Assembly: GCA_036877525.1 (NCBI GenBank)
Contig: JAZGTH010000019.1
Coordinates: 656,001-720,000, forward strand
Source: Chromobotia macracanthus
Taxonomy: Eukaryota > Chordata > Actinopteri > Cypriniformes > Botiidae
Direction of reading: 5' to 3'
Length of the DNA stretch: 64,000 bases
Under the pieces are notes generated by a model. It had not been told where the DNA came from. It did not search any database and worked only from the letters and a program-made list of their open reading frames with translations. A program made the position numbers and the translations under genes. This document shows, in pieces, positions 20,877 to 33,984 of the stretch. Numbering within the stretch: the first letter of the stretch is position 1; each line of letters opens with the position of its first letter.

Positions 20877-23773
20877 ATAATTTATTACTTTGGTTCTGTT
20901 TAATTTCATCGACTGATATTTTGTATGTTTTCCACATGTTTACATCTTTCTTAACATGAACATTTTTATAACATAAGCAAATAGTGGTTAGTTTCCTTTT
21001 ATTTGTTGAGCTCAATGGGTTAAGACTGGCTATTTAGCTTCAGCAGTTAACTAATATTCTGCTGGGACAACATTTTTTGGACTCTTAACAGCGTGAAGTA
21101 TGTGTTTATCTTAGTCTGATGCAAAAATTCTAACATAAAGTGAGTCACATGGATTTTACAGATATGATTGGCTTAGATTTGACAAGATTTTATATGGTGA
21201 CCCACTACACAGCCTTCATACAAAAGTGAACAAAATGTTAATATTATGTTTGTCCCTGTTGCATGTAAAACCATATTAAATGTAGTTTAAGCTGAATTTA
21301 TAGGTTCTTATTTTATGTTTAGACTTTCTCAAAGCTGTAAAAAATGAGGGCATGTCATGTGACTTGTACATCTGCATGTTAGCATCTGCTTAACTTAGTT
21401 AGCTTCTAGTAAATTACAGATTATTTTTTAACTAAACACTGAACTAAGATATTAGGACACACAATAAGGACAGGGCAACGCACAATTAAGAAATGCCACT
21501 GCACAGACCGATTTTGTGTATGACATCAAAGTACTTTGAGAGTGATTCGAAAGCATACAGTCATCTGTCTCAAATCACTCTCTTGGTACTTTGATGTCTT
21601 TGATGACTTTGATCTGCTTCAAGTCAAACACACCTTACAACAGAACTACAACAGAACTACAACGAAAGCAGGATCAACAAAATATAAGCTTACAAAATAA
21701 AAGACAAACCAAACAGGCAGACATATAACAAATACAATTTGAAGATTGGCCTTTGCTATCCACAACACAGAAATACAGATACAGAAAGTGTTTTCATTTT
21801 CTCTTTGATAAGCCTAATTAATTGACTTTTATACATACATGCTTAGTTGCATTCTATTATTTTAATGTTGGATAGTTTTTCCTACAGCATATTCTGATGA
21901 TATATTGAGGCAACATTCATAATATAACAGACCTGCTACCCATATCTGGGTCAAGTTAAAATCCACTGCCAGACAGTTATAGCAGAAAAACTGACAAGAG
22001 TTAGATAAGATGTTTATTTTAAAGTTAAATGTTTAAGACAACAAACAAGTTAATAATGCTAATTCTGAGTATTTCATATCAATACAGATCCTGACATGCT
22101 CTCAAGATCCTGCCGATCTTTTCAACTGTCCAGATCACCACTTGATGTTGTTACATTTAGCTTAAAGAGGTTCTTATCTGTAATGTCATCTTTTAACTAG
22201 AAATAAGAACAGTGACAATAGGATCTTCAAATACTGTCAGATGTTGTCCTAACAGTGAGAGGAAGGGGCGTCAGTTGTTTATAGGATTGGTAGGTGGCGC
22301 TGTGATCAAATTCAGGTAGTGTCCTCAAAGCATCTTATCTTTCAAAAAGGGCTTAGCCTGAAATCACCTCCGAAATGAATATTTCATGTAATTAGTGATT
22401 ATCCTATAAACACTCCTGCAACAAATATTCCTAATATGCACACTGTTTTTCATTTCATATCCATAAAACTTTGGAGGTGTTTAAACACTGGCTCTTAAAA
22501 CATTGTAAGTTATGTTTGTTCAGGAAGGGAATTTATAACTTGAAACTAAATTAATCACTGTGACATAAAGGAAGCATGGCTTGTGAGTCTATTAAGTGAC
22601 TTGTTTACATTAACAGAATAAAAGACCAGTTTAAGATTTTATTGAGTAAAGCACATCTGCCCCAGTGTTTCACAGTGTTTGCTGTGAAATTTTAGTAATT
22701 ACATCAATCGAAGTACAGCTGTGTAGTGTTGCATGATAAAACTCTAAATATGATTATACATACTGCTTTGTATTATATTCAAAAGCAGTGAAATGACCAT
22801 TAAATAGTCCTTGTCCTTTCCAGTGTAACATAAATTGTAATTTGAGGATTCCACAATTAATTGCTACAATTAATTGCTACGTTTTAAACAGTTAGCAAGA
22901 GTTTAATGCAAAATTGATGTCAATGGTATGTAAAATAATAGTTAAGACCAGTGTTTGCTGGTTTAGATCATTAGTCACTTTTCCACTATTGGGCCAAAAA
23001 GTTCTAAGAACAGTAAGAAATGGGTACAGTTGTATTTTCAAGCTCAGTTAGGCATGGCATGATTATAAATCCTTCTCAGTTCTGAATTCTCAGCATGGTT
23101 TGCTCACAGGGCTGAATCATGCTGGCAGAATGCGTGTGATGATGCTGCCTCTCAAGATTGGTCACTTATATATTGCCTGGCTACCAGTTTTTCTCGTAGC
23201 TGGCCAAGTGTGCGAAGTAAACAGAAGTAGTGCCCTTTCTGTTATTTAGCAAAGTAAAGATCAGGTAAATACAGAAAAATCGAATCATCCTCTATAATGC
23301 CGTCACTACTTACGTCTCACATCTGTAATGTTGGTGTTACCAAGGCAGCCGTAAAGTGGAAAATAAAACCATACCTGTATCAGCTAAGCCAGAATGACAC
23401 AGAATGGAACGATTTGGCCCAACGCCGGAAATGCGGCTATTTCAAGGCCAGACAAATAATGTTTCTTAGATTCAATAAGACCGCGTATTCACTTGCTGGA
23501 CGAATGCAAAAGCTGATTATTGGAATCATCCCTGTTGATCAGGTACTACAAAATATGTATATTTAATTACGATTAATTATATGTATTTTGAGTTTCATTC
23601 CACGAATGAAATGGTGTTTTAAACAACATTGTTCATGGATTTGACATTCGATTTGCTACATAATTGTGGTGCTGGTTCATGCTTATAATCTGGAGTCCCT
23701 AATTCTGTTGGTCTTTGCTACATGCTCTACAAGAGTGTTAAATCAATGTGTTACATTGATTAAGAATTCCCCA
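20877..23773. other. unique sequence with one hairpin, no gene seen
   Basis: Contains the 77-nt inverted repeat at 21522-21598. A stretch at about 21636-21740 ('aagcttacaaaataaaagac', 'aaacaggcagacatataaca') resembles another at 50100-50145 and may be old minus-strand LTR ends. The 89-codon frame at 23297-23566 has no recognisable domain. Confidence 0.4.
21522..21598. repeat. 77-nt hairpin, pre-miRNA-like size
   Basis: The left arm starts GACATCAAAGTAC and continues TTTGAGAGTGATT. The right arm ends ...GTACTTTGATGTC. The arms pair over 26 positions with two adjacent T:T mismatches and one G:U pair, and enclose a 22-23 nt loop. The size fits a pre-miRNA, but I recognise no known miRNA sequence, and a decayed short palindromic MITE is equally possible. 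Confidence 0.6.
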
Positions 23774-23862
23774 AATATATATATATATGTATGTGTGTGT
23801 GTGTGTATATATATATGTTTATGTGCATATGTATGTGTGTATATATGTATATACACTCTGTG
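23774..23862. repeat. TA/TG microsatellite
   Basis: Alternating (AT)n, (TG)n, (TA)n and mixed TATG/TGTA runs. Confidence 0.95.
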
Positions 23863-24519
23863 TATGTTGTGGATCATATATAGCTTGTTCAAGTGCCACT
23901 AGTGCTGCTTTTTTGTGTTGATATTATTATGCTTGCCTGACGCTGTCACACCAATTGCATAACACTCAATACATGCTGTTTCTGCCCGAGTCGCAGTGCT
24001 TCATTTTTGTATATGCAATTTAAATGTCATATTCCTTAGAAACATTCTGATTGGCCCATTTGCAACAATGACTGGTGAACATTCTGGCCTAGCATCCTGG
24101 CTGGGAATTGTATTGTGTACTACTGTTATGCGAGTTCTCTAGCTCCGCATTGCTGAGCTGATCTTCACTGTTCCTATGGTGGGACTGTATACAATTCAAC
24201 ATACCGTCAGCTACTGATGCCATGTCAAGTGAACCGAACTGGAAAGAGAACATCTCTGGTTACTATTGTAACCATTGTAACAATGTCTCAATGTGCAATG
24301 TCTCGACTGAGGTTACGATAGTAACCAAAGATTATTTAGTTTTAAAATTAAGCAAGACAAACCCTAAAGTGAGTAATAACATATTTAGCACAATTGTATT
24401 ACAGCATTACTGCAACAATTTGTTTAAATATTTTTTTTTAAGTTTTGTTCTGTAGTGTTGTGTATAGGAGATGGCTATTCTCAGTGCTTTAATCCCAGGC
24501 TGTTTATTTATGTGTCTTG

Positions 24520-24730
24520 AACACCATATCGCAAGTACTTAATGCTAATGAAACTCAGTACACAGGGGGTCACCTCAAGAAGGTGATGCCTAATTGGGAC
24601 TATTTATCAACATTGTTCTGGCCAGTCCTGACAAGTACATGCTTTTTTACCCGACTCTCATTAGCACTATCTGTAATGAGGGAACTTTTCATCTGTTCAT
24701 TTGCATACAGTACACCAAGCGAAAAAAGAG
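24520..24730. promoter_or_regulatory. conserved noncoding element candidate
   Basis: Balanced-composition sequence with clustered homeodomain/POU-like words (GCTAATGA near 24543, TAATTGGG near 24591, TCATTAGC near 24657, ATTTGCAT near 24699) and no coding or repeat signature. The call is inference from word content only. Confidence 0.25.
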
Positions 24731-24873
24731 CAGAGGCTTCTGGGGGTTTTGTGTCACTTGTGTTGTATTTGAGAGGAGCAAATAATTTACAATTATTTAC
24801 AGAGGTAAATAAAAATGCAGTGAAATTGTTTTTTATGTTTTCTTTGTATTTTTATTTTTTACTGGACACACTC

Positions 24874-25038
24874 TTAAAGGAATAGGCACCCATGGGACTT
24901 GCATTTTATGAATCACCACGTTTTCAGCCTAAAAATCTTAGTGTTGTAATTAAGATGAAAGGTCACCTATATCCTGAATAGCCAGAGAATGAGTAAATTT
25001 ACAGCAAGTTGTCATTTTCAGGTGAACTATCCCTTTTA
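24874..25038. mobile_element. palindromic fish MITE, short copy
   Basis: The left end reads TTAAAGGAATAGGCACCC and the right end GGTGAACTATCCCTTTTA, an imperfect terminal inverted repeat. Near the right end 'gagtaaatttacag' and 'gtcattttcaggtgaactat' match the known right end of a family very common in cypriniform genomes. At 165 bp it cannot encode transposase. Confidence 0.65.
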
Positions 25039-26089
25039 CTACAGAAGACTGTGTAAAAATCCCGCTACTGCAAAAACCTCCTACAGTATCTTAAACATGG
25101 AACTGCTTTCCTTTAAAGAAGACTCCATAGCAAAAAGCTATAAAGCACTTAAAGGCACCATTATGTTCAAGCAGAGCTGAATGTGGAGCTGTAATGAAAA
25201 GCTATTGGGGCATCAAGGCCCCGAAAGCTTTTAATGTCAGTCATTTTATCCATTACTAGACATTTAATGCAGGCTGACTGGAGCTGCATGTTAGCATGAC
25301 GAAGAGAGTACAGGTTCAATAACAAGGTCAGTTTACACAGCACAGTCCAGCTCTGTTTTTCCTAAGATATGCTCACTCTGTGTACATTGTAAATTATTGG
25401 CCAATAAAGAAATTTTCTCACTGTAACTGTAAAAACAATTTCCATATGACACCAGGGTGATTGCTAGTTTTGTGATTTCTTTTTGCACATAAAACATGAA
25501 ATGAATTTAAAATCCACTTATTTTACTTATAGAACAACTGAATGGTTTGAGCTAAACATCACTGATTTACTGATGGCTTCACATAAACCTATTCAGTCCC
25601 AAGCCCTACACTGTCAAATATCATAAGCATTTAGTGTCAGCTGAACCATGCTAACCAGCTATACCTTGATCCGTAGATCTTAACCCATCATTAAAACGCT
25701 ATGTCAATTTAATATTACTCAGGGATAGCCACAGTCAATATAGGGCTAGTTTTCTCATGGATATTTAGCATTGTATTTTAAATCAATGGCCAGCATTATC
25801 AGAGCTAATTACAGTTGCTGAGAGCTTGTTGCTCTGAGACCTTGGAATAGAATTACCTTGAGAAGTTAATTGTCCTGAAGCATTGGTATGCTGGGGTGAG
25901 TCTAGCTTCACCAGGTCTGACAAGCTCTTATCTTTGCTGCTCATTGTGTTGCTCCCTGTCACAATAGTGTGATTAAAATGCAGCTCAGAACTTGCGGACA
26001 CCAAGCTCAGCTTAGTTGAATAAATTGCAGAGACGTGCAGATTGTTCGTAGTAAAGTGCAACTTGTAAAAACTGCACTCCCTTACCACC
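25039..26089. other. unique sequence, no gene seen
   Basis: No feature recognised. The 101-codon minus-strand frame at 25783-26088 has no domain. Confidence 0.4.
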
Positions 26090-26610
26090 AGCTAGGCTCT
26101 GGAAGGCTGATCCTTCACCTCTCCCCATCAGCCCTTCAGATCCACCTTGGCTCTGCACTCTCTCAGTTCCACCATGGTCTGTCATCCCGGAGGCTCCACT
26201 GGACTTCTTCATCCCTACGGACCTTGGTCACTCTACGATGTGGTTCTGCAATGGACAGCTATGCCTCATCCCTCCACCCCTCCTGCTCCACCGGGCTCCT
26301 CCTCTCAGGCTCCACCTTTGTGCTCTCTTTCTCTGCTGTCATCATGGTCTGCCAGTCCCCCGCCTCACCCGCTCAAATCTGAAGTGCCTCCTTGGACTTC
26401 CGGGTTATCAGTCTAGTCCATTGGCTCTTCAGCTACACCTGGGCCTCCACCTCCACTAGCTCCGCCCTCCATCAGTCAGCCCCCTGCCTAGAAGTCCCAC
26501 TTCTCTCCTTTCCTCATTTTGGACTCTGTTTCTGTTTTAGCCCCCCTCCCACCACTTAGGTGTAGTTTTAGGTACAGCAAAAGGACATGCCTTCCGGGAG
26601 GGGGGATTAA
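26090..26610 (+). pseudogene. 3' end of an LTR retroelement, proline/serine-rich
   Basis: Overlapping plus-strand frames are rich in P, S and L (PPAPPGSSSQAPPL, SASPPPHPLK) and end with CLPGGG just before a purine tract and an LTR. A proline-rich tail ending in that motif directly upstream of an LTR is something I know from fish LTR elements. Stops interrupt the frames. No RT or integrase is visible upstream, so only the 3' end of the element survived. Confidence 0.45.
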
Positions 26611-26842
26611 TGTCATAATTGTTTGTGTCTTTTCTTGTGTTTTTGGTTTCCTTTGTTCCCTCCCCTTGTAGTTTAATTACCCTATGTATATTAACTCCCT
26701 GGTTTTGTTCTGTTCTTTGTCAGTCCTCATTTGATTATAGTGTTTCATGTTCTCCTGGTCTTCTGAGTTTCCGAGTTTTGATGAATAAAATAGTATTTTG
26801 AGATTATCTCCTTGAATTTTTCATCATTTTAACACCATTACA
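26611..26842 (+). repeat. short LTR with polypurine tract
   Basis: A polypurine tract GGGAGGGGGGA lies at 26596-26606. The LTR then runs from TGTCATAATTG to CACCATTACA (TG...CA, 232 bp), with 'tatgtatattaactccctgg' and an AATAAAATAG polyadenylation signal near 26783. No upstream partner LTR is seen in the window. Confidence 0.55.
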
Positions 26843-28306
26843 ATGACCAACAAATTTTTCAAAATTTCTCATTTTGTGGTTAAATTAAGAAAGTTATATG
26901 CATTTGAAACAACATAATTTCATTTTTGTCTAAAATGTTCTTACCCTATCCATAAACTTTTATGCACTCTACAGTTTTTGTGTATCAACGGAAAATCCTG
27001 TCTGTGAGTTCAAATTCCTTCTAATCCTGTTTTGCCAGAACTTAACTTACATCACATCAAAGTGATCCCATTATTACTTTGAGACCTACATACTGCCAGA
27101 CAGTCTATCTAAAGTAATTTTCTAATTTGTTTTCTGCAACTATTCTGCAATGCAGGTTCCATCCAATATGGAAACTGTGAGAGGCTGTGAGCTGATGTTG
27201 CCTGGAATTACAGGCCTTGCTGAGAGAAGATGGTGACTGTGACTGATGGTGAAGTACATTTTGATGAAAGATATAATATTAAATACTCTCAATCATTTCT
27301 TCTAGGCTTTTTCCTCACAGGTCTGTGTCATATCACAAAGCATTTTTATTGTTAAGAAGATTAATGAGAGAAACATTTTGCATATTGTGTGTTAAGGCCC
27401 TGTGCGTATTTAAGGTTGCTGAAGGGATTTGTTGTTAATGGGTTCTTCTAGTTTTAACAGATGACATCTTACAGGTTCTTGCTGTGACAAAAGACTATGT
27501 AAGTGATTGAGGCATATTGTCTAAATCAGCAATTCTCCAAAGATCTTCTTGACATACCACAAGCAGTAAATAATGACTACTGTGAAGACTGTATTATATT
27601 GTTCCTGATGCCTTCCTAATGCCTTCAAAATGCAACATACATCTGTTTGATTTAATTATGCAAATTTAAAGCAACTGCCTTGAAAAGTTTGCTCCTTGCA
27701 CATTTGTTTACAACGGTGTTGCACTGTATAGCAATTAAATAGTTTCGGGGGGGCACAGGGTAATTTTCAAAGCATTTCTACAAGCTCTGGTACAATAACA
27801 CAATGTCCCTGTATTACTTCTATAACCTGGTGATTAAATTATTTTAAAAGCTACATTAGCTGTCGCCAGAGATCCTCAGGCAGTTCTCTGTCTTTATTCC
27901 ATTTAAAATACAATTCACACACATTTTCCACACTCTCAGATATGTTATCAGGGCGCAACAGAGGAGAATTTCATTAAATTACTTGAAATGAACATTTGAG
28001 TTTGTTTGTTTTGTCATTTGAGAACATAACCAACAAGGTATTATCAGCTTCTGTGTAGTTTAGTTGATGAATACAATTTAGTTTAGAATAATACGTTTTG
28101 ACTACACAGTCAAATAAGCTTAAAAATATTTTTCTGCTTCTTCGAAAGCCAATAATTGATGGTTATATAATGGCACATATAAGAACACTGACATTTTATC
28201 TTGCTAGCCTGACAGCGAAATGTAGGGTTTTAGATGGGTTATACATATAATTGTTCCATGGGTTTGTTCTATTTTGAAGTCCATTTGTTGATGGCTATGG
28301 TAGGAA
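26843..28306. other. AT-rich sequence, no gene seen
   Basis: Nothing recognised apart from a G8 run near 27748. Confidence 0.4.
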
Positions 28307-28373
28307 TAGCATACCACCATGCATACTTTGTGCTGAATATAGTATGCATACACTAGCATACCACCATGCATAC
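28307..28373. repeat. 20-bp direct repeat, 47-bp period
   Basis: TAGCATACCACCATGCATAC occurs at 28307-28326 and 28354-28373. Surrounding sequence to about 28500 is rich in TATGCATAC/GTATAC words, as in a fish short-repeat family. Confidence 0.85.
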
Positions 28374-28559
28374 ATTTGTCAGTATATCTCGATGCATTGT
28401 ATATCATACACTACTGTATATACTTTTATAAAAAGAGCAGACAATTTATTGTATATACAGCAGTACTGTACTTTGTCAGTAAGTAATATGCTAGAAATTA
28501 ATTCATAAAACATAGTCTGTACTATTATATTTATGTGTCATACAGTATTATAAAGGATT

Positions 28560-28766
28560 CTCGTCTTTTTTCCAGATGTTTTTAATTAGGTTAATAAAAC
28601 GCTTTGTCCTTATGTATGTAAAGATATCCTGTTTGTCTTTGTCTAGTTCCTGTCCTTACAGATGTATTATTCTTACTTTTGGTTGCTGGTGTTTTGTACT
28701 TAAAATTAAAAGAAGCAGCACTTATCTCTTCAAAGTCTCCTGGTCCTTAAATCCTGCATTACAATA
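28560..28766 (+). repeat. possible LTR 3' end
   Basis: T-rich leader 'tttgtctttgtctagttcct', 'ttttgtacttaaaattaaaa', and the terminus 'ctcctggtccttaaatcctg' plus CATTACA resemble a fish gypsy LTR U5 end. There is no start boundary or target duplication. Confidence 0.3.
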
Positions 28767-31289
28767 AATATCACCCAATGCTTACCTCCCTCATGTCTAG
28801 CTGACATGGAAAAGTAAACAGACCAGAGTAAACACAATTTAAGAAGAAGTATAAATATCACTCTCACCTCAGTGAACACAAGCTCCCTCTTTGGCAAACC
28901 TGACCCCTCTTTAGACCAGTTATTTTTATAAATCCAAGCTGAATTTTTATATTTCTTCTACAATTAAACACATGTGGTTTGAAGTCCCAGTATGACTTCA
29001 GGAAACTGCTTTAAGTATATGCTTTAAAAACTTACCTGCTTTAAAAACTTACATGATTGATTCATTTAATTCTTGTGGATGTTAAGAGTTGGTTTATAGA
29101 CTTGGATTTGAGAGTTGGATAGGCAGAAGCACTTTTTTTAAGTTTATGAATAGCATTTATTCTCACAAAACTGCAAACTCAAGCAACATCTACATTTTAA
29201 TTTCTTTCAGTTCCTTATCCTTTAACACTAGTAATAAAATGCATTTATAGCCAGAGTGACAGCCTGATGGTTTGTGTCCCTCCTCTTTATCGGACTCCAC
29301 ATCAATGCAGAACGATCCTGAAGAGAGAGATATAAAGAGGATCTGTTATTGTGTGAACTGGGTGGAAAAGAAGTGTACATTTAAGATCATGTGTGGCTAT
29401 ACCTGTATGTGTGAAAGACTTCACATGTGCTTTAGTGTGTGATCATTCCTGTGCTGTGATTGGATGGAAAACTGTAGTACATGTAAAGGTCAGTTGTGGG
29501 GGCCCTTTGAGTTTGAACAGAGAGAAATTAACAACAGAAAATTCTGAGTGTTTTGTTTGAGAGCATTTTCAGTCTGTGTGTCAGTGTCTGCTGTTTTCAG
29601 GGATGTGAAAACACACCAGAATTCTGTAACTGTTTTATAGACCAGTAGTTTTCAAACAGTTTTGCTTCAGGATTCATAATTTTCACATTTTGCTTTAGGC
29701 ATCGATTGGCAACCCAGCACATAATGGAACTGCTGATAGAAGATATTACTAGCCCACTGTATAGGCCCATCAATATGAACAATCATTAATATGACACAGA
29801 CTGAATAAGAAAATTGACAATTATTGTTTGTTAATGGTTAATTTTTTTTGTTTCATACATTCTGCAGGCAATAATTCACTTTCACAAACCACATTGTTGT
29901 TGGTTGGAACAAATAATGTTATTCTCGTTAAAACTGAACCTGTATTTAATGTAGACTGAACAGTCTTTGATGTCAACAACAAAAGATATGAGAAGCATCT
30001 TTTCTTTCCTGTTAAAAGTTTAAAATACTATTCTAACTTTGCATGATCATACATGGGATGATCATACGTTAGGGATGTTTTATTACATGCATTGGTGATT
30101 ATGTGGTGATTAACATATGTAAATTATAACATGTTCTAACAATTCTAAAAATGTGTTATTATTTTAAATTTTGATGCAAACTAGCCCCTAAAACAAAACC
30201 ATTTTAAATAGCTAAAGATCTCCAACATACACTTTACTGACCTCAATAAATGTTAATGAAATATGGATTTACTTACTACTATAGACAAAAGGTTTGGTAT
30301 TTTTGGACGTGCTTAGGAACTGCAGCATCTTGGACAGCTCTTCTTATGGCAGAAGAGCAAGTTTAAAAGTTCCCTATTGTTCTTTCCTCCTGTTATAAAA
30401 ATAGGTTTTGAATTATTCAAGCTTGGTCACACAAAACGAAATCTAAAGTAGGATAAGACATTGATTCTGAATGAACTGCAGGACCATAAAAGATCAGGAA
30501 GACATTTTACCTTCACCAGTGAAGGTTTACACTAGTGACATAATGAGATTTGGTTACCGTGACAACCTTGGCCAAGAGGTGTTTGAAACATCATCATTGG
30601 AACCTCAAGTTCTGAGTGTTCAAATTTACTATCAAAGTGTAGGTCCAAACTCCCTAAAGTAATTAGCAGGCTGCCACGGCTCTGTTTGTACAAACACTGT
30701 TACACCAAACTGGGAGTGCAGCATATCTGTACAGCAGTAACACGTGGATAGTATGATAACCCTTTAGTGCCACAATGGAAAAAAATATAGTAATTTAAAA
30801 ATAAAGTTGAAAATAACATGAGATTAAAGTAGCAATAAAAAAAGTTACTGTTAAATCTTATACAAAGTTTGACTATATTCTCCACAACTGGTTTCTATTA
30901 ATGAAGCCAATACCGTGGCAGTCTATTATTATTGCAATAACTGCTATTTCTCCTAATATTGTGATTTTTATCTAAATTGTGATTTTATCTAAATTATTTT
31001 TACCATAGCCACATTAATCTCATAATGTTTTTATTCATTCTCATAATGCTTCTTGTAAAATTTTATTTTCATATTGATATTATTTTTAATGAAACTTTAA
31101 GAACTTTATTTCCATAAAAGGCCTATTTTGAGACATGGCACATACATGTTGTCACAGGACAGAGTAAACAATTTCTGAATTTAAATGAAGGATCAAGCAT
31201 GACTTGTTTGGAGAAGGGAGACTGGGGTTGGAATAGGGTACATTTTTTTCTGAGGAACAAGGGTGTAATGTATATAGAATGTAATCAAT
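28767..31289. other. AT-rich sequence, no gene seen
   Basis: The segment 29240-29640 has a less AT-rich, old-repeat look ('gagagcattttcagtctgtg') that I cannot name. No coding signature. Confidence 0.35.
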
Positions 31290-31298
31290 CGGGTTGTG

Positions 31299-31350
31299 GG
31301 GGAATGCAATGTAAATGTGTCACATGGGGGGGAATGCAATGTAAATGTGT
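31299..31350. repeat. two-copy tandem duplication, 30-bp period
   Basis: GGGGAATGCAATGTAAATGT occurs twice (31299-31320 and 31329-31350) around a G-run. A CA-rich stretch follows at 31376-31460. The open frame across it is not a gene. Confidence 0.85.
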
Positions 31351-31459
31351 TTTTTATAGATCACTGTTTTCGTTGCATACACACACAAACACACTTATAC
31401 ACAGAGCAACTGAGCTATTAATGCTTAATACACTACTTAGCAAAACACACACACACACA

Positions 31460-33340
31460 ATCAAACTAATCAAAACAATGACTAGGCCATGGACAGATTG
31501 TTGTCAACTAAACACACCAATTTCATAAACAGCTCATAAACAGCTTGCAATTTTTAAAATACTGTCATACTATATTAATTCTTTCATCTATTACTAACTG
31601 GAAACACATTATTGTGTCAATGCTACATACACTACACACTGGCATAATTGATTACTGGTGCAATAGCCTAATAATAAACAATTACAAGCTCTTTCTTAAT
31701 AATTACATTAAAAGCATATGTTGCTCATAGCTATTGCTTATTCATATAATTACACTTTTCATTGCAGAACCACCACAATAAAAAGTGTGACCTACTAATC
31801 CATTAACCAGTTCATTCCCACATCTGTGCCAAAGGCAGTTTTAGCATTATGTCTATGCTTTGGCTCCCTACAGAGAGTTGTGCCACAGGCAGCCCCTTCC
31901 CTCTGTAGTTGGCAAATCATCAAAAATGAGCTGCACTATTTCACCCATCCCTCAAACTCTGTCAATGCACTGTTCTGTAAGTTCTGTAAGTGTGCTGACT
32001 TATGCTGTAGTGTGGTTCCTTTTTAACTGTACTGTAAACAAGATGTATAAATGTTCAATTTGTAGTTTGAGATCGGGCATACTTGACAAACAAAAAGCCT
32101 GCATGACTGAGTGGTACTTAAATTGAGCTATGCTAACTTTTGAAAATGACAGCAGAGGCATTTTATTTCTTCCTCAACAGTTAAGCTCAGTCATTACTAC
32201 ACAAATCATCTCCTACTGTTGGGTGCAAAATCAGTTTGTCAGACACTGGATTATGAGGTAGGATTCATCCTACCTCATAAACTGCTCGAGCAGCTGCCAT
32301 TCAATTCACCGTTGTTATCAGATCCAGTTCCTCTGCCACCCTGTCTGGCAGGTGAGAACATTTATTATTTTAGTGAGGGGGCATGAAAAGGTGGGTGGGG
32401 GTAAAAGCTGTTTGAAAACAGGCTTTATGTGTGCAATTTGGTACTAAAAAACAGCTTTTAATCTATATTTAGACATTTGGCAGATGCTTTAATACATAGT
32501 GATTCATTTTTTAAACATAGCTTTATCAGTATTTGCGTTTCCTGGGAATTCAACACACGGTCTTGATGTTGCTAGTACAGTGTGCTACAAGATGAGCTAG
32601 AAGAAAAACCCAGCACTGGAATTCCACCAGTTTCCACCTAAGAATCCTTTTAATGTGCTCACTGTTCATAGATTCTCTAAAGCATAAATCTGAAAAGGGT
32701 TTTGCAACTTTACTTTTTCTCTTGCAAATGCTCATTACATTCAATATATCCACTGTTGCCCGGCCAATATCAATTTTTGTGCTGAATTTAGGAAGTTGAC
32801 TCAGCAAAGTAATTATAAGGAATGTAACCCTCTAAGTACCAGAAACTCTACACTTACAATCACGGCAGTGCTTTGCTTTAAAAATGTATCTTTACATCTG
32901 GAAAATACATTCATATTATCACAGAAAACACTCCAGCACACGTACCTTGACTAATGAGATTGCAGTGTGAATAAAGACTGTCAATTCCATTCACACTTGT
33001 AAGCAGATCAACCTGTGTCATATGCAAATATAACAAATTTAACATCACTGCCATGATTATGGGCAGCAAAATTTTGCTTCTGAAAGTTTGAGGGGCTTCT
33101 GTGTTTTCTGAGGGACACTCTCATTCCCAGTTTGGCAATTCAAGTTTGAGTTCATGCATGCTCCGTGTCTCATCCATAGTTATTTGTCCACATATGGGAT
33201 CCAAACTTCCCTAAGCTGACATGGAGGAGGAGTAATATTGACTTACTTATGTGTCCTGTACAGTGAGATGCAACAACACTTGGACAAGTCACATCTTGTA
33301 TGTGCTCCTGAGGTTTGAGTGCTATGTCATTGTCAATGGC
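31460..33340. other. unique sequence with one perfect hairpin
   Basis: Apart from the palindrome at 32251-32280, I see no gene or repeat. Confidence 0.4.
32251..32280. repeat. perfect 30-bp inverted repeat
   Basis: TTATGAGGTAGGAT, a TC spacer, then ATCCTACCTCATAA: 14-bp perfect arms. It could extrude as a cruciform or be the scar of a palindromic insertion. The loop is too small for a miRNA precursor. Confidence 0.95.
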
Positions 33341-33984
33341 AATTTATATAGCACAATTAAAACAACACATGCTGATTTCACGGATCTACCAGGCTCCAAC
33401 ACCACCCAGTCATAGTGCACAGATCTGTCATGCCTCCATCTCAACTACAACACACTCCTTCACCAGGAAACTGATTAATCACATTTGCAGCCACTCAGCT
33501 CATCTCCTCACGTATATAGGTAGACACCTAGCCTGTCCTCATTGTCCGTTCTGGTTTCATGTAAAGGGCTGCTTACATGTATTTCTTCATTCCAGTGATT
33601 ACTCCTGTGATCTACAAGCACCTGCACATGTGAGGACATTCTTATTCAATAACATCTCTTCATTAGCCATCAAATCTCCATTGAATCATCTGCTAACCTG
33701 TTTATCAAGATTGTTTGTCATTAAGGTCACCATTAACTACATTCATGTCGTAATCTGGATACCATAACAGTTAAACAATGTGCTTTAAATAAAAAATAAG
33801 AACAATAAGAACATGCAAGAGGTACCAGACAAACAGAATAAAATAAAACATTAAAACAGTTAGTCACTGGTTAAAAGCCATAAAAAAACATACATTTTAA
33901 GATGTGAACTCACAGAGAGTAGTAGCAGCTCTAATTTGACTAGGACAGCTATTCCAGAGTTTGGGATTTTTAGAATGACATTCA
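33341..33984. repeat. old dispersed fish repeat
   Basis: 'atttatatagcacaattaaaa' at the left, and 'taaaagccataaaaaaacat', 'ttttaagatgtgaactcaca' and 'gacagctattccagagtttg' at the right, resemble blocks of a dispersed fish repeat I know, in order. The middle, including the 150-codon frame at 33315-33767, is not recognised. The SINE follows directly. Confidence 0.35.

Noticed and set aside
23297..23566. Host exon
   Set aside because: The frame lacks a recognisable domain, and I see no convincing splice signals or matching neighbouring exons.
26035..26459. Overlapping proline-rich frames as a host gene
   Set aside because: They end at a polypurine tract and an LTR and are mutually out of frame, so retroelement remnant is the simpler reading.
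32251..32280. let-7-like microRNA because of TGAGGTAG
   Set aside because: Only the seed-like word matches; the 14-bp stem with a 2-nt spacer cannot form a pre-miRNA.
33315..33767. 150-codon plus-strand open frame
   Set aside because: Composition is repeat-like, no domain is recognisable, and it lies in a dispersed-repeat region.
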